From positions 1 to 25,970 of the forward strand of contig JAIRNL010000054.1 in NCBI GenBank assembly GCA_031258035.1: a stretch of 25,970 nucleotides of DNA, read 5' to 3'. How positions within the stretch are numbered: position 1 is the stretch's first letter; each line of letters begins with the position of its first letter. This document shows positions 1-7,809 of the stretch, one piece after another. A program made the translations under genes and the position numbers. The notes under the pieces are model-generated. The model was given only the letters and a program-made list of their open reading frames with translations, had not been told where the DNA came from and did not search any database. The DNA is from Azoarcus sp. Its GTDB lineage: Bacteria > Pseudomonadota > Gammaproteobacteria > Burkholderiales > Rhodocyclaceae.

Positions 1-12
1 GCGGAGGGGTTT

Positions 13-795
13 TCAGGGCGCGATGTCGTAATCGACGATGAGCGGCGCATGGTCGGAAAAACGCTGTTCCTTGTAGACGCTGGCTTGGCGCGCCCGGGCC
101 GCGATACCGGGGGTGGCGATCTGGTAGTCGATGCGCCAGCCGACGTTTTTTGCCCACGCCTGGCCCCGGTTCGACCACCATGTGTAGCCTTCCTCGCCCG
201 CTTCGGGGTAGAGGCGGCGATAGACGTCGACCCAGCCCAGTTCGTCGAACACGCGCGTCAGCCAGGCGCGCTCTTCGGGCAGGAAGCCGGAATTTTTCTG
301 GTTGCTTTTCCAGTTTTTGAGGTCGATTTCGCGGTGGGCGATGTTCCAGTCGCCGCAGATCACGACTTCGCGCCCGCTCGCGGCCAGTTCCCGCAGCTTC
401 GGCAGAAAGCGCGCCATGAAATCGAATTTGGCCGCTTGCCGCTCCGGCGAGCTGCTTCCGGAGGGCAGGTAGAGCGAGACCACGGAAAAGGCGGCGAAAT
501 CCAGTTGCAGGTAGCGGCCTTCGGCGTCGATCTCCGGCAGGCCCAGGCCCTCGATCACCTGCGCCGGGCGGTGGCGGCTGTATATCCCGACGCCGCTGTA
601 ACCCTTTTTTTCGGCGTGGTGGAACCAGCCAGTTATGTCGGCGCGCGCTCTCATGGCGGCGGTCAGGTCGTCGGCCCGCGCCTTGAGTTCCTGTACGCAG
701 GCGATGTCGGCATCGGTGCCGGCAAGCCAGTCGAAAAACCCTTTGCCGCTTGCGGAGCGGATGCCGTTCAGGTTGGCTGAAATGATTTTTGTCAT
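13..795 (-). CDS. xth: Exodeoxyribonuclease III (AP endonuclease)
   Basis: Mg-dependent exonuclease/AP endonuclease of the exonuclease-endonuclease-phosphatase fold, acting in base-excision repair of DNA. The 260-residue product carries the family motifs in order: ISANLNGIRSA at the N-terminus, the metal-binding glutamate in CVQELKA, SLYLPSGS, GDWNIAHREIDL, an NxGxRIDY-like NVGWRIDYQ, and the C-terminal catalytic Asp-His in RFSDHAPLIVDY. I start it at the ATG at 793-795 (MTKIISANLNG), because the 12 extra residues of the longer frame lie outside the fold and do not look coded. No strong Shine-Dalgarno is visible. It is divergent from pyrE with about 120 bp between them. The ExoIII family is certain; which of the ExoIII/Ape paralogue types it is cannot be settled by eye. 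Confidence 0.95.
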   Translation of the reverse strand: MTKIISANLNGIRSASGKGFFDWLAGTDADIACVQELKARADDLTAAMRARADITGWFHHAEKKGYSGVGIYSRHRPAQVIEGLGLPEIDAEGRYLQLDFAAFSVVSLYLPSGSSSPERQAAKFDFMARFLPKLRELAASGREVVICGDWNIAHREIDLKNWKSNQKNSGFLPEERAWLTRVFDELGWVDVYRRLYPEAGEEGYTWWSNRGQAWAKNVGWRIDYQIATPGIAARARQASVYKEQRFSDHAPLIVDYDIAP

Positions 796-914
796 GTTGT
801 CGACACACTCTCTTGGGGAACGGATGGTCATGGGAGGCGTTTGCCGGTTTTCCGGATTCGCCGTGGGGAAGGGTTGATGGTAATGTAGCGCGACAGGACG
901 AGGTAGGGGTCGGA

Positions 915-1562
915 ATGTCTTTCAGTCGTGATTTCATCGCGCTTGCCTGCCGGAAGGGCGTGCTACGCTTTGGCGAATTTGTCACCAAGGCGGGGCGAAG
1001 ATCGCCCTATTTTTTCAATGCCGGCCTGTTCGACGACGGCGCTTCCTTTGACGCCCTTTGCGGGTTCTATGCCAGGGCGATCCTCGGTTCCGGAGTGGCT
1101 TTCGACATGCTTTTCGGCCCGGCCTACAAGGGTATTCCCCTGGTTGCCGGCACGGCGATGCGCCTGGCTGGAGAGGGGGTGAACGTGCCGTTCGCCTTCA
1201 ACCGCAAGGAATCCAAGGATCACGGCGAGGGCGGCGTCCTGGTCGGCGCGCCGCTCGCGGGGCGGGTGCTGATCCTCGACGACGTGATTTCGGCGGGCAC
1301 CTCGGTGCGCGAATCGGTTGCCATCATTCGCGCCCAGGGCGCCGCGCCGGCGGGCGTGGCGATCGCGCTCGACCGCATGGAGCGCGGGCAGGGCGATGTT
1401 TCGGCGGTGCGGGAAGTCAGCCAGACCTACGGCATTCCGGTGGTGGCGGTGGCGACGCTTGACGATCTCCTCGCCTATCTGGCCGGCAATGCGGAATCGG
1501 GCGCCGAACTCGCGGCTGTCCAGGCTTATCGGGATGTTCATGGGACGTATGCGACGCAGTGA
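915..1562 (+). CDS. pyrE: Orotate phosphoribosyltransferase
   Basis: Converts orotate and PRPP to orotidine 5'-monophosphate, the fifth step of de novo pyrimidine synthesis, in the cytoplasm. The 215-residue length is normal for the family (E. coli PyrE is 213). The start MSFSRDFIALACRKGVLRFG, the GRRSPYFFNAG segment, the NRKESKDHGEGG loop and the PRPP-binding motif VLILDDVISAGTS (about residues 118-130) are all present. I chose the ATG at 915, preceded by a purine-rich GAGGTAGGGG, over an upstream in-frame ATG at 789 whose extra 42 residues overlap the divergent xth start. It heads a co-oriented run of genes, and its last codons overlap the start of the next gene. Confidence 0.96.
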   Translation: MSFSRDFIALACRKGVLRFGEFVTKAGRRSPYFFNAGLFDDGASFDALCGFYARAILGSGVAFDMLFGPAYKGIPLVAGTAMRLAGEGVNVPFAFNRKESKDHGEGGVLVGAPLAGRVLILDDVISAGTSVRESVAIIRAQGAAPAGVAIALDRMERGQGDVSAVREVSQTYGIPVVAVATLDDLLAYLAGNAESGAELAAVQAYRDVHGTYATQ

Positions 1563-2196
1563 TTTTCTTTTTTTGTATGCCGTGCTGGCGCTGCTGCCGG
1601 GCGCGGCGGCGGCGGGCCAGGAGAACAGCCTGAAGGTGTTCAGCTGTGAAGTCGATGGACGCCAGGTCTTTGGCGATACCTTGCCAAAGGAGTGTTATGG
1701 CCGCGCCTGGGTCGAGAAGGTAAACGGCGTGACGGTCTATCGGGAGGCGGCGCAGCCAAGCGCCGCCGAGAGCGCCCGCCGCAGGGAAAAAGAGCGCCAG
1801 CGGGAAACCGCCCTCCGTGAAACGATCAGGCAAAAGCGCCAGGACGATGCCTTGCGCGAAAGGTATGCCTCGCTTGCCGAACTGGATGCGCGCCGCGACA
1901 ACGACGTGGCGCAACTCGACGGCGTCATCGCCGAATTGCGCGCCCACGAGCGCGAACTGGCTGAGCGTTGCAAGGGGCTCGACGACGAAGTGGCGGCCTT
2001 GCAGGGCAAACCCCTGCCGGATGGGCTTGCCAGCGCCGTCGCATACGCCAACGAGGAACTGGCCCGGGGACGCGCGGCGATCGAGAAAAAAGTGAAAGAG
2101 CGCGACGATCTTCGCCAGCGCTTCGATGTCGACCGCCGCCGCTACATCGAAATAACGACCCGGGTCATCGCGCCCGACGCCGACGCCGCGCATTGA
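1549..2196 (+). CDS. Exported DUF4124-like coiled-coil protein
   Basis: Function unknown. The 215-residue product begins MRRSDFLFLYAVLALLPGAAAA, a signal peptide with a predicted cut after the alanines. A short domain resembling DUF4124 follows (FSCEVDGRQVFGDTLPKECYG, with two cysteines that could pair). The rest, roughly residues 70-205, is a charged, heptad-like helical region rich in Arg, Glu and Ala (RRREKERQRE, ELRAHERELAERC). Upstream in-frame ATGs at 1534 and 1540 are possible; I prefer 1549 because the Arg-Arg then immediately precedes the hydrophobic core. All three starts overlap the 3' end of pyrE, so translation is probably coupled. The family is common in betaproteobacteria next to housekeeping genes; a periplasmic location is inferred. 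Confidence 0.78.
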   Translation: MRRSDFLFLYAVLALLPGAAAAGQENSLKVFSCEVDGRQVFGDTLPKECYGRAWVEKVNGVTVYREAAQPSAAESARRREKERQRETALRETIRQKRQDDALRERYASLAELDARRDNDVAQLDGVIAELRAHERELAERCKGLDDEVAALQGKPLPDGLASAVAYANEELARGRAAIEKKVKERDDLRQRFDVDRRRYIEITTRVIAPDADAAH

Positions 2197-2224
2197 GCGG
2201 GCGGGCAACGGCGGGGAGGGGGCA

Positions 2225-3010
2225 ATGAGCGAACTTTCTTCCGATGCCGTGCTGGAGGCGGTCGCCGACGCGCTCGCGCGCGCCGAACGGCCGCTGTTCA
2301 TCACCGGCGCGGGCATTTCCGCCGATTCCGGCCTGCCGACCTATCGCGGTATCGGCGGGCTCTACAACGGACGTTCGACCGAGGAAGGCTTTCCGATCGA
2401 GGAGGCGCTTTCCGGCCACATGCTGGCTCGGCGTCCCGAGATCACCTGGCGCTATATCAGCCAGATCGAGAGCAACTGCCGGGGCGCCGGGCCCTGTGCC
2501 GCGCACCGGCTGATCGCCGCGCTCGAAGCGGAAAAGCCCGGCCTCTGGGTGCTTACCCAGAACATCGACAGCCTGCATCGCAAGGCCGGCTCCAGGAACC
2601 TGATCGAAATCCATGGCACCGTGCATCGTCTGCTATGCACCGCCTGCGAGTATCGGCGCGATGTCGCCGATTACGCCGGCCTCGCCTTGCCGCCGTCCTG
2701 CCCCCGGTGCGGCCGCCCGCTGCGTCCCGACGTGGTGCTGTTCGGCGAGATGCTGCCGCAGGCGGCGCTGGCCCGGCTGGCCCAGGTGATGGACGACGGC
2801 CCCGATCTGGTGTTCTCGATCGGCACCACCAGCGTGTTTCCCTATATTGCCCATCCGATGTGGTGGGCGCGGCAGAACGGGGTCGCCGCCGTGGAGATCA
2901 ACCCCGGCGAGACCAGCGTGAGCGAGATCGCTTCCCACCGGCTGAAGATGGGCGCGGCGACCGCGATGACGGCGCTGTGCTCGCGCCTGCATCTACAGGC
3001 CGGCGATTGA
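2225..3010 (+). CDS. SIR2-family NAD-dependent protein deacylase
   Basis: Sirtuin that removes acyl groups from lysines using NAD+, giving nicotinamide and O-acyl-ADP-ribose. The 261-residue protein has GAGISADSGLPTYRG (from residue 28), TQNIDSLHRKAG (about 111), the catalytic histidine in IHGTVH (H130), a zinc ribbon with C138-x2-C141 and C159-x2-C162, RPDVVLFGEMLP, and the late GTTSVFPY and VEINPGET motifs. The Tyr-x-x-Arg pair that marks Sirt5/CobB-type desuccinylases is not seen in the corresponding helix (WRYISQIES), so a deacetylase or another acyl preference is more likely; this is inference. It has a good GGAGGG Shine-Dalgarno and lies 28 bp after the previous gene and just before smc. 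The usual cobB symbol is withheld because substrate class is unclear. Confidence 0.93.
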   Translation: MSELSSDAVLEAVADALARAERPLFITGAGISADSGLPTYRGIGGLYNGRSTEEGFPIEEALSGHMLARRPEITWRYISQIESNCRGAGPCAAHRLIAALEAEKPGLWVLTQNIDSLHRKAGSRNLIEIHGTVHRLLCTACEYRRDVADYAGLALPPSCPRCGRPLRPDVVLFGEMLPQAALARLAQVMDDGPDLVFSIGTTSVFPYIAHPMWWARQNGVAAVEINPGETSVSEIASHRLKMGAATAMTALCSRLHLQAGD

Positions 3011-3034
3011 CCGGATTCCCCAGGGGGGCGGGGA

Positions 3035-3043
3035 TGGTATCAT
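3035..3043 (+). promoter_or_regulatory. Candidate extended -10 promoter for smc
   Basis: TGGTATCAT at 3035-3043 matches an extended -10 (TGn plus TATAAT with one mismatch). No good -35 lies 17 bp upstream, as is tolerated for extended -10 promoters. The ATG at 3042 sits inside this motif. If the promoter is real, transcripts would begin near 3050 and that ATG could not be the smc start on them. Confidence 0.4.
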
Positions 3044-3104
3044 GCGCCGCTCCGGGGGCGGCATCTGCCGTCCGGCCGCCGTTCCCGTTGCCTTCTATCC
3101 GATC

Positions 3105-6100
3105 TTGCGTCTTTCCAAGCTCAAACTCGCCGGCTTCAAGACTTTCGTCGATCCCGTCACGGTGCGCACATCGGGGGATCTCGTCGGCATCGTCGGCCCC
3201 AACGGCTGCGGCAAGTCGAACATCATCGACGCGGTGCGCTGGGTGCTGGGGGAGACCCGCGCCTCGGCCCTGCGCGGCGAATCAATGCAGGATGTCATCT
3301 TCAACGGCTCCACTACCCGCAAGCCGGTATCGCGCGCCAGCGTCGAACTGGTGTTCGACAACGCCGCCGGGCGCGCCGCCGGGCAGTGGTCGCCCTACGC
3401 CGAAATCGCCGTGCGCCGCGTGCTCGAACGCACCGGCGAGTCGACCTACTACATCAATGGCGTCCATGTGCGCCGCCGCGATGTGATCGACCTTTTCCTC
3501 GGCACCGGCCTGGGGCCGCGCGCCTACGCGATCATCGAGCAGGGCATGATCTCGCGCATCATCGAGGCCCGCCCGGAGGAAATCCGCGGCTTTCTCGAAG
3601 AGGCCGCCGGCGTCACCCGCTACCGCGAGCGGCGGCGCGAGACGGAAGGGCGGCTGTCGGATGCGCGCGACAACCTCGCCCGTCTCGACGACATCCGCCT
3701 GGAACTGGGCGAGCGCATCGGGCACCTCGAAACGCAGGCCGCCGCCGCCGAGCGTTACCAGGCGCTCGATGCCGCCCTCATCGAGCGCCAGCAACTGCTC
3801 TGGCTCATCAAGCGCAACGAGGCGCGCGCCGGACATGCCCGCGCCGCGGAAGAACTCAACGGCGTCACCGCCCGCATCGACGCCGACAATGCCCGCCTGC
3901 AAACCCTGGAAGGCGCGCTCGAAGCGGCGCGCGCCGGGCGCCTTGCGGCCTCCGAGACCGTGCATCTGGCTCAGAACGATCTGTTCGCCGTCGGCGCCGA
4001 AGTCTCGCGGCTCGAAGCCGAACTGCGACATCTGGGCGAAACCCGGCAGCGGCTCGACGAGCGGCTCGACCAGCTCGATCTCGATCTCGAACACTGGCGC
4101 GCCCGCCGCGAGGCGCTCGACGCCGAGCGCCTCCGCTGGGAGGCGCTGGCCGACAATGCCGCCCAGCGCGCCGAACAGACCGAGGCCCGCCACCAGGAAA
4201 TCGCCGAACGCCTGCCGGAGGTGGAATCCGCCCAGCGGGCCGCCGAGGCCACCGTGGCGGCGGTGCGGCGCGAACTGGCCGCGACCGAACAACAATTGCG
4301 GGTGGAAGAAGCCCACCGCGCCCATGCCGACCGCGCCCTCGACGCCCTGGTCCAGCGGCGCGCGAAGCTCCAGGGCGAAGACGGCGGCATCGAAGGGCCG
4401 GAAGCGGCGCTCCTGGCCGAACGTCAGGCGCGGCTCGATGCGCTGCGCGAAAGCGGCGATGCGCTGCAACAGGAACTCGCCGAAGCGCAGGCGCGCCAGC
4501 CAACGCTTCAGGCGGCGCTCAGGGAGGCGCTCGAAGCCGAGCGCGCGGTGCAGCGCCGCCTCACCGAACTGCGCGCGCAACGTAACGCCCTGGTGCAGCT
4601 TCAATCCAAGGTCGCGGCGCAGGGCGAGCCGGACGACTGGCTTGCCCGCCGCGGTCAAGAGGGCCTGCCGCCGCTGTGGCGCGCCCTGAGCGTCGAACCC
4701 GGTTGGGAGAGGGCCGTCGAAGTCGTATTGCGCGAACGTCTGGCCGCGCTCCTGACCGAAGACGACGGCACGCTGGCTGCCGATCTCCTCGCCGAGCCGC
4801 CGGCGGCGGCACTGACGCTCGGTTTTGCCGACGCCGCCACGCCGGCTGTGCCCGATGCGCCGCCGCCCGGGACGATTCCCCTCGTCGCATGCGTCCGGGC
4901 GGGCGACGCCGCGCGGCAGGCGCTGCTCGCCGACTGGTTGCGCGGCTGGTTCGCGGTCGAACGGCTCGACGACTGGCTGGCCCGCCGGGGCGAACTCGCC
5001 CCCGGCCTCTGCCTGGTCAGCCGGGGCGGACAAGTGCTGAGCCGCAACATGTTGGCGCATTTCGTCCCCGACAGCCGCACGCATGGCGTCATCGAGCGCC
5101 AGCGCGAAATCGACGCGCTGGCGGCGCGCGGGCAGGCGCTCGAAGACGAGGCGCAGGCCGTGCGCGAAGCCCTGCTCGGGGCCGAGGCCGCGGCGGCCGG
5201 GGCGCAGTCCCGCATCGACGATCTGCGCCGCGACGCGCAGGCGGCGCAAGGCGCGCGCCATGCCGAAGAAGTCGAACTCCTCAAGCTCGCCCAGGCGGTG
5301 GATCGCGCCAAAGAGCGGCGGGCGCGCATCGCGGGCGATCTCGCCGAGCTGGCTCGCCAGGAAGAAGAAGAGCGCGGGCGCCGCGCCCAGGCCGAACGCG
5401 AACATGCCCGCGCCGACGAGCTGGCCGCGTTGCAGCGCGACCAACTCGATGCCGCCCTCGACGTGTTCAGGCAACGGGACGAGGCATTGCGCGCCTTGCG
5501 CGCGCTGGAGCAATCGCTGGCGCGCGAAAGCCAGGAGGCGCTGTTTTCGGCGCGCGAATGCGCGGGCAAACTCGAAGACAACACCCGCAATCTGCAACTG
5601 GCTGACGAGCAACTCGGTCGGATCGCCGAAGAGCGCGACGTGCGCGAGGCGGAACGGGACGCCACCGACGACAGCCGCTGCCGGGCCAGCCTGCAAACGG
5701 CGCTCGAAATGCGCGGCGCGCGCGAGGCGGCGCTGGCTGGGCGGCGCGACGCGCTCGAACAGGCGGCGGCCCTGTTGCGCGAGACCGAGGAATCGCGCCT
5801 GCGCACCGAGCACGAAGCGGCCCCGTTGCGCGCCAGGGCGGCCGATCTGCGGCTCGAAGTGCAGGCGGCGGCGCTGTCTGTCACGCAATTCGACGAAAGG
5901 CTGGCCGAAGCCGGCGCCGACGAAGCGGCGCTCTCGCCGCTCCTGGCCGATGCGCCGGGCGAAAACGCCCTCCAGCGCGAAGTGGCGCGGCTCGGGCGCG
6001 AAATGGCCGCCCTGGGGGCGGTCAACCTCGCCGCGGTCGAAGAATTGCGCGCCGCCGCCGAGCGCAAGGGCTACCTGGATGCGCAGAACGACGACCTGCT

Positions 6101-6635
6101 GCAAGCCATCGAAACCCTGGAAGACGCCATCCGCCGCATCGACCGCGAAACGCGCGAACAATTGCAGGCCACCTACAATACGGTCAATGAGCATTTCGGC
6201 AACCTCTTCCCGCAGCTCTTCGGCGGCGGCAGGGCGGCGCTGGTCTTGACCGGCGAAGAAATCCTCGATGCGGGCGTCCAGATCGTGGCGCAGCCGCCGG
6301 GCAAAAAGAACGCTTCGATCCAATTGCTGTCCGGGGGAGAGAAGGCGTTGACCGCGATTGCCCTGGTGTTTGCGATGTTCCAGCTCAACCCCGCGCCGTT
6401 TTGCATGCTCGACGAAGTCGACGCGCCGCTGGACGACGCCAACACCGGGCGCTACGCCGACATGGTCAGGCAGATGTCGGCGCAGACGCAGTTCATTTTC
6501 ATCAGTCATAATAGGATCACCATGGAGGTCGCCAGGCAGCTTGTGGGGGTGACGATGCAGGAGCAGGGCGTCTCAAGGGTCGTGGAAGTGGATATGGAAG
6601 CGGCGCTGCGCCTGGCCGAGCCGGCGGCGGCGTGA
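3105..6635 (+). CDS. smc: Chromosome segregation protein SMC
   Basis: SMC ATPase that dimerises and, with ScpA/ScpB, organises and segregates the chromosome. From the TTG at 3105 the product is 1176 residues, close to family length. Walker A is GPNGCGKSN (about residues 31-39). A long coiled coil rich in Arg, Ala and Glu leads to a globular hinge (about 515-650), and a second coil leads to the ABC signature LLSGGEKALTA (about 1075) and Walker B CMLDEVDAPLDD (about 1103). The frame stays open back to an ATG at 3042 (1197 residues), but those 21 extra residues (MRRSGGGICRP...) do not resemble the family start, MRL(S/T)KLKLAGFK, which the TTG gives exactly. The TTG lacks an obvious Shine-Dalgarno, so the start is less certain than the gene. 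zipA and ligA follow, a conserved beta/gammaproteobacterial trio. Confidence 0.95.
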   Translation: MRLSKLKLAGFKTFVDPVTVRTSGDLVGIVGPNGCGKSNIIDAVRWVLGETRASALRGESMQDVIFNGSTTRKPVSRASVELVFDNAAGRAAGQWSPYAEIAVRRVLERTGESTYYINGVHVRRRDVIDLFLGTGLGPRAYAIIEQGMISRIIEARPEEIRGFLEEAAGVTRYRERRRETEGRLSDARDNLARLDDIRLELGERIGHLETQAAAAERYQALDAALIERQQLLWLIKRNEARAGHARAAEELNGVTARIDADNARLQTLEGALEAARAGRLAASETVHLAQNDLFAVGAEVSRLEAELRHLGETRQRLDERLDQLDLDLEHWRARREALDAERLRWEALADNAAQRAEQTEARHQEIAERLPEVESAQRAAEATVAAVRRELAATEQQLRVEEAHRAHADRALDALVQRRAKLQGEDGGIEGPEAALLAERQARLDALRESGDALQQELAEAQARQPTLQAALREALEAERAVQRRLTELRAQRNALVQLQSKVAAQGEPDDWLARRGQEGLPPLWRALSVEPGWERAVEVVLRERLAALLTEDDGTLAADLLAEPPAAALTLGFADAATPAVPDAPPPGTIPLVACVRAGDAARQALLADWLRGWFAVERLDDWLARRGELAPGLCLVSRGGQVLSRNMLAHFVPDSRTHGVIERQREIDALAARGQALEDEAQAVREALLGAEAAAAGAQSRIDDLRRDAQAAQGARHAEEVELLKLAQAVDRAKERRARIAGDLAELARQEEEERGRRAQAEREHARADELAALQRDQLDAALDVFRQRDEALRALRALEQSLARESQEALFSARECAGKLEDNTRNLQLADEQLGRIAEERDVREAERDATDDSRCRASLQTALEMRGAREAALAGRRDALEQAAALLRETEESRLRTEHEAAPLRARAADLRLEVQAAALSVTQFDERLAEAGADEAALSPLLADAPGENALQREVARLGREMAALGAVNLAAVEELRAAAERKGYLDAQNDDLLQAIETLEDAIRRIDRETREQLQATYNTVNEHFGNLFPQLFGGGRAALVLTGEEILDAGVQIVAQPPGKKNASIQLLSGGEKALTAIALVFAMFQLNPAPFCMLDEVDAPLDDANTGRYADMVRQMSAQTQFIFISHNRITMEVARQLVGVTMQEQGVSRVVEVDMEAALRLAEPAAA

Positions 6636-6669
6636 CAAGGAATCAAACAATGGAAACGGTGCGTGGGCC

Positions 6670-7809
6670 ATGGACACACTGCAAGACGCATTGATCGTGA
6701 TCGCCGCCATCGCCGCGGCCATCGCCATTTTCAACAAATGGCAGGAAGGACGGCACCGCCGTCACGTCGACCGCGTTTTCCCCGGCGACAATCTCCGCGA
6801 TCCCCTGCTCGAACGGGAAATCAGCCCCGGGGACGAAGCCGGGCGGCCCAGTCCGCCGGCGGGAAAATACGACGAGGACGACGAAGCCGGCGAAGCCGAT
6901 GAGCCGGTCGTGAAAGAAGGGTGGCCGCCGGGCGGCCTCTACCGCCAGCCGCCGAAAAGACAACACACGCGCCAGCCCTTGCCCGACCGGCTCGATCCCC
7001 GCGTCGATTGCTGCATCCGCATCGAGGCCGTGGAGCCGGTCGAAGTGCCGCGCCTCTGGACGGTGCAGGCCGAAATGTTCGATGGCCTCTCCAAGCCCTT
7101 GCGCTGGTACGCGTTCGACGACCGCGAAAACCACTGGCGGCGCGTCAATGCCAACACCACCGGCGCGCACCACTGGTTCCTGGTCGCGCTCCAGTTGGTC
7201 GACCGCGAGGGCGCGATCAGCGAAAGCGATTTCCTGCGCTACACCCGTGGCATCCAGAAACTGGCCGAATACTTCCGCGCCGTGCCGGCGGGGATGCCCT
7301 CGCGCGTCGAAGTCCTGGGCAATGCGAGAAGCCTCGACCGCTTCTGCGCCGAAGTCGACGTGCAGATCGCCATCAACGTCGTCTCCGAACAGCCGATGGC
7401 CGGCGCGCGGATCTTTTCCCTGGCTGAAGCCGAGGGCCTGCGGCTTGAGAGCGACGGCGCCTTCCACGCCCAGGCCAGCGACAGCCGCACGCTGTATATC
7501 CTGAGCAACGGCGAACCGGCGCTCTTCGAGCGCGGCACGCTGGCCGCCCTGCAAACGAAGCATCTGAGCCTGATCCTCGATCTGCCGCGCGTTCTCGACG
7601 CGGCGGCGGAATTCGAGGACATGCTGCGCTTTGCCGCGCACCTGGCCAAGACGCTCGGCGCCCTCGTGGTCGATGACAATGGGCGGCCTTTCGGCGCCGA
7701 ATCCCTGGACGCGATCCGGCGCCGCGTCCGCCGCTACCAGACGCGCATGAGCGAAGAGGGCATCCCGCCCGGCGGTTCGCTCGCGCGCCGGCTGTTCGGC
7801 GGCGCATGA
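6670..7809 (+). CDS. zipA: Cell division protein ZipA
   Basis: Inner-membrane division protein that tethers FtsZ through its C-terminal domain. The 379-residue product has the expected layout: a single N-terminal membrane segment (about residues 8-21, LIVIAAIAAAIAIF) followed by basic residues; a low-complexity, Pro/Gly/Glu-rich linker (about 40-115); and a globular C-terminal ZipA domain (about 230-365) with LILDLPRVLDAA and a cluster of hydrophobic strands. Primary sequence is poorly conserved in ZipA, so the call leans on this architecture and on the position between smc and ligA. The stop overlaps the ligA start as ATGA, so the two are translationally coupled. Shine-Dalgarno is weak. Confidence 0.85.
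   Translation: MDTLQDALIVIAAIAAAIAIFNKWQEGRHRRHVDRVFPGDNLRDPLLEREISPGDEAGRPSPPAGKYDEDDEAGEADEPVVKEGWPPGGLYRQPPKRQHTRQPLPDRLDPRVDCCIRIEAVEPVEVPRLWTVQAEMFDGLSKPLRWYAFDDRENHWRRVNANTTGAHHWFLVALQLVDREGAISESDFLRYTRGIQKLAEYFRAVPAGMPSRVEVLGNARSLDRFCAEVDVQIAINVVSEQPMAGARIFSLAEAEGLRLESDGAFHAQASDSRTLYILSNGEPALFERGTLAALQTKHLSLILDLPRVLDAAAEFEDMLRFAAHLAKTLGALVVDDNGRPFGAESLDAIRRRVRRYQTRMSEEGIPPGGSLARRLFGGA

Noticed and set aside
868..914. A promoter for pyrE around TTGATGGTAATGT
   Set aside because: Only a weak -10-like match and no -35 at proper spacing; not enough to call.
3007..3012. TTGACC as a -35 for the smc promoter
   Set aside because: It is 25 bp from the -10 candidate, too far for a sigma-70 promoter.
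3282..6509. A 1075-codon open frame antisense to smc
   Set aside because: It mirrors the GC-rich, Arg/Ala/Glu-rich coiled-coil codons of smc; the sense strand has all SMC motifs and the antisense product shows no domain.
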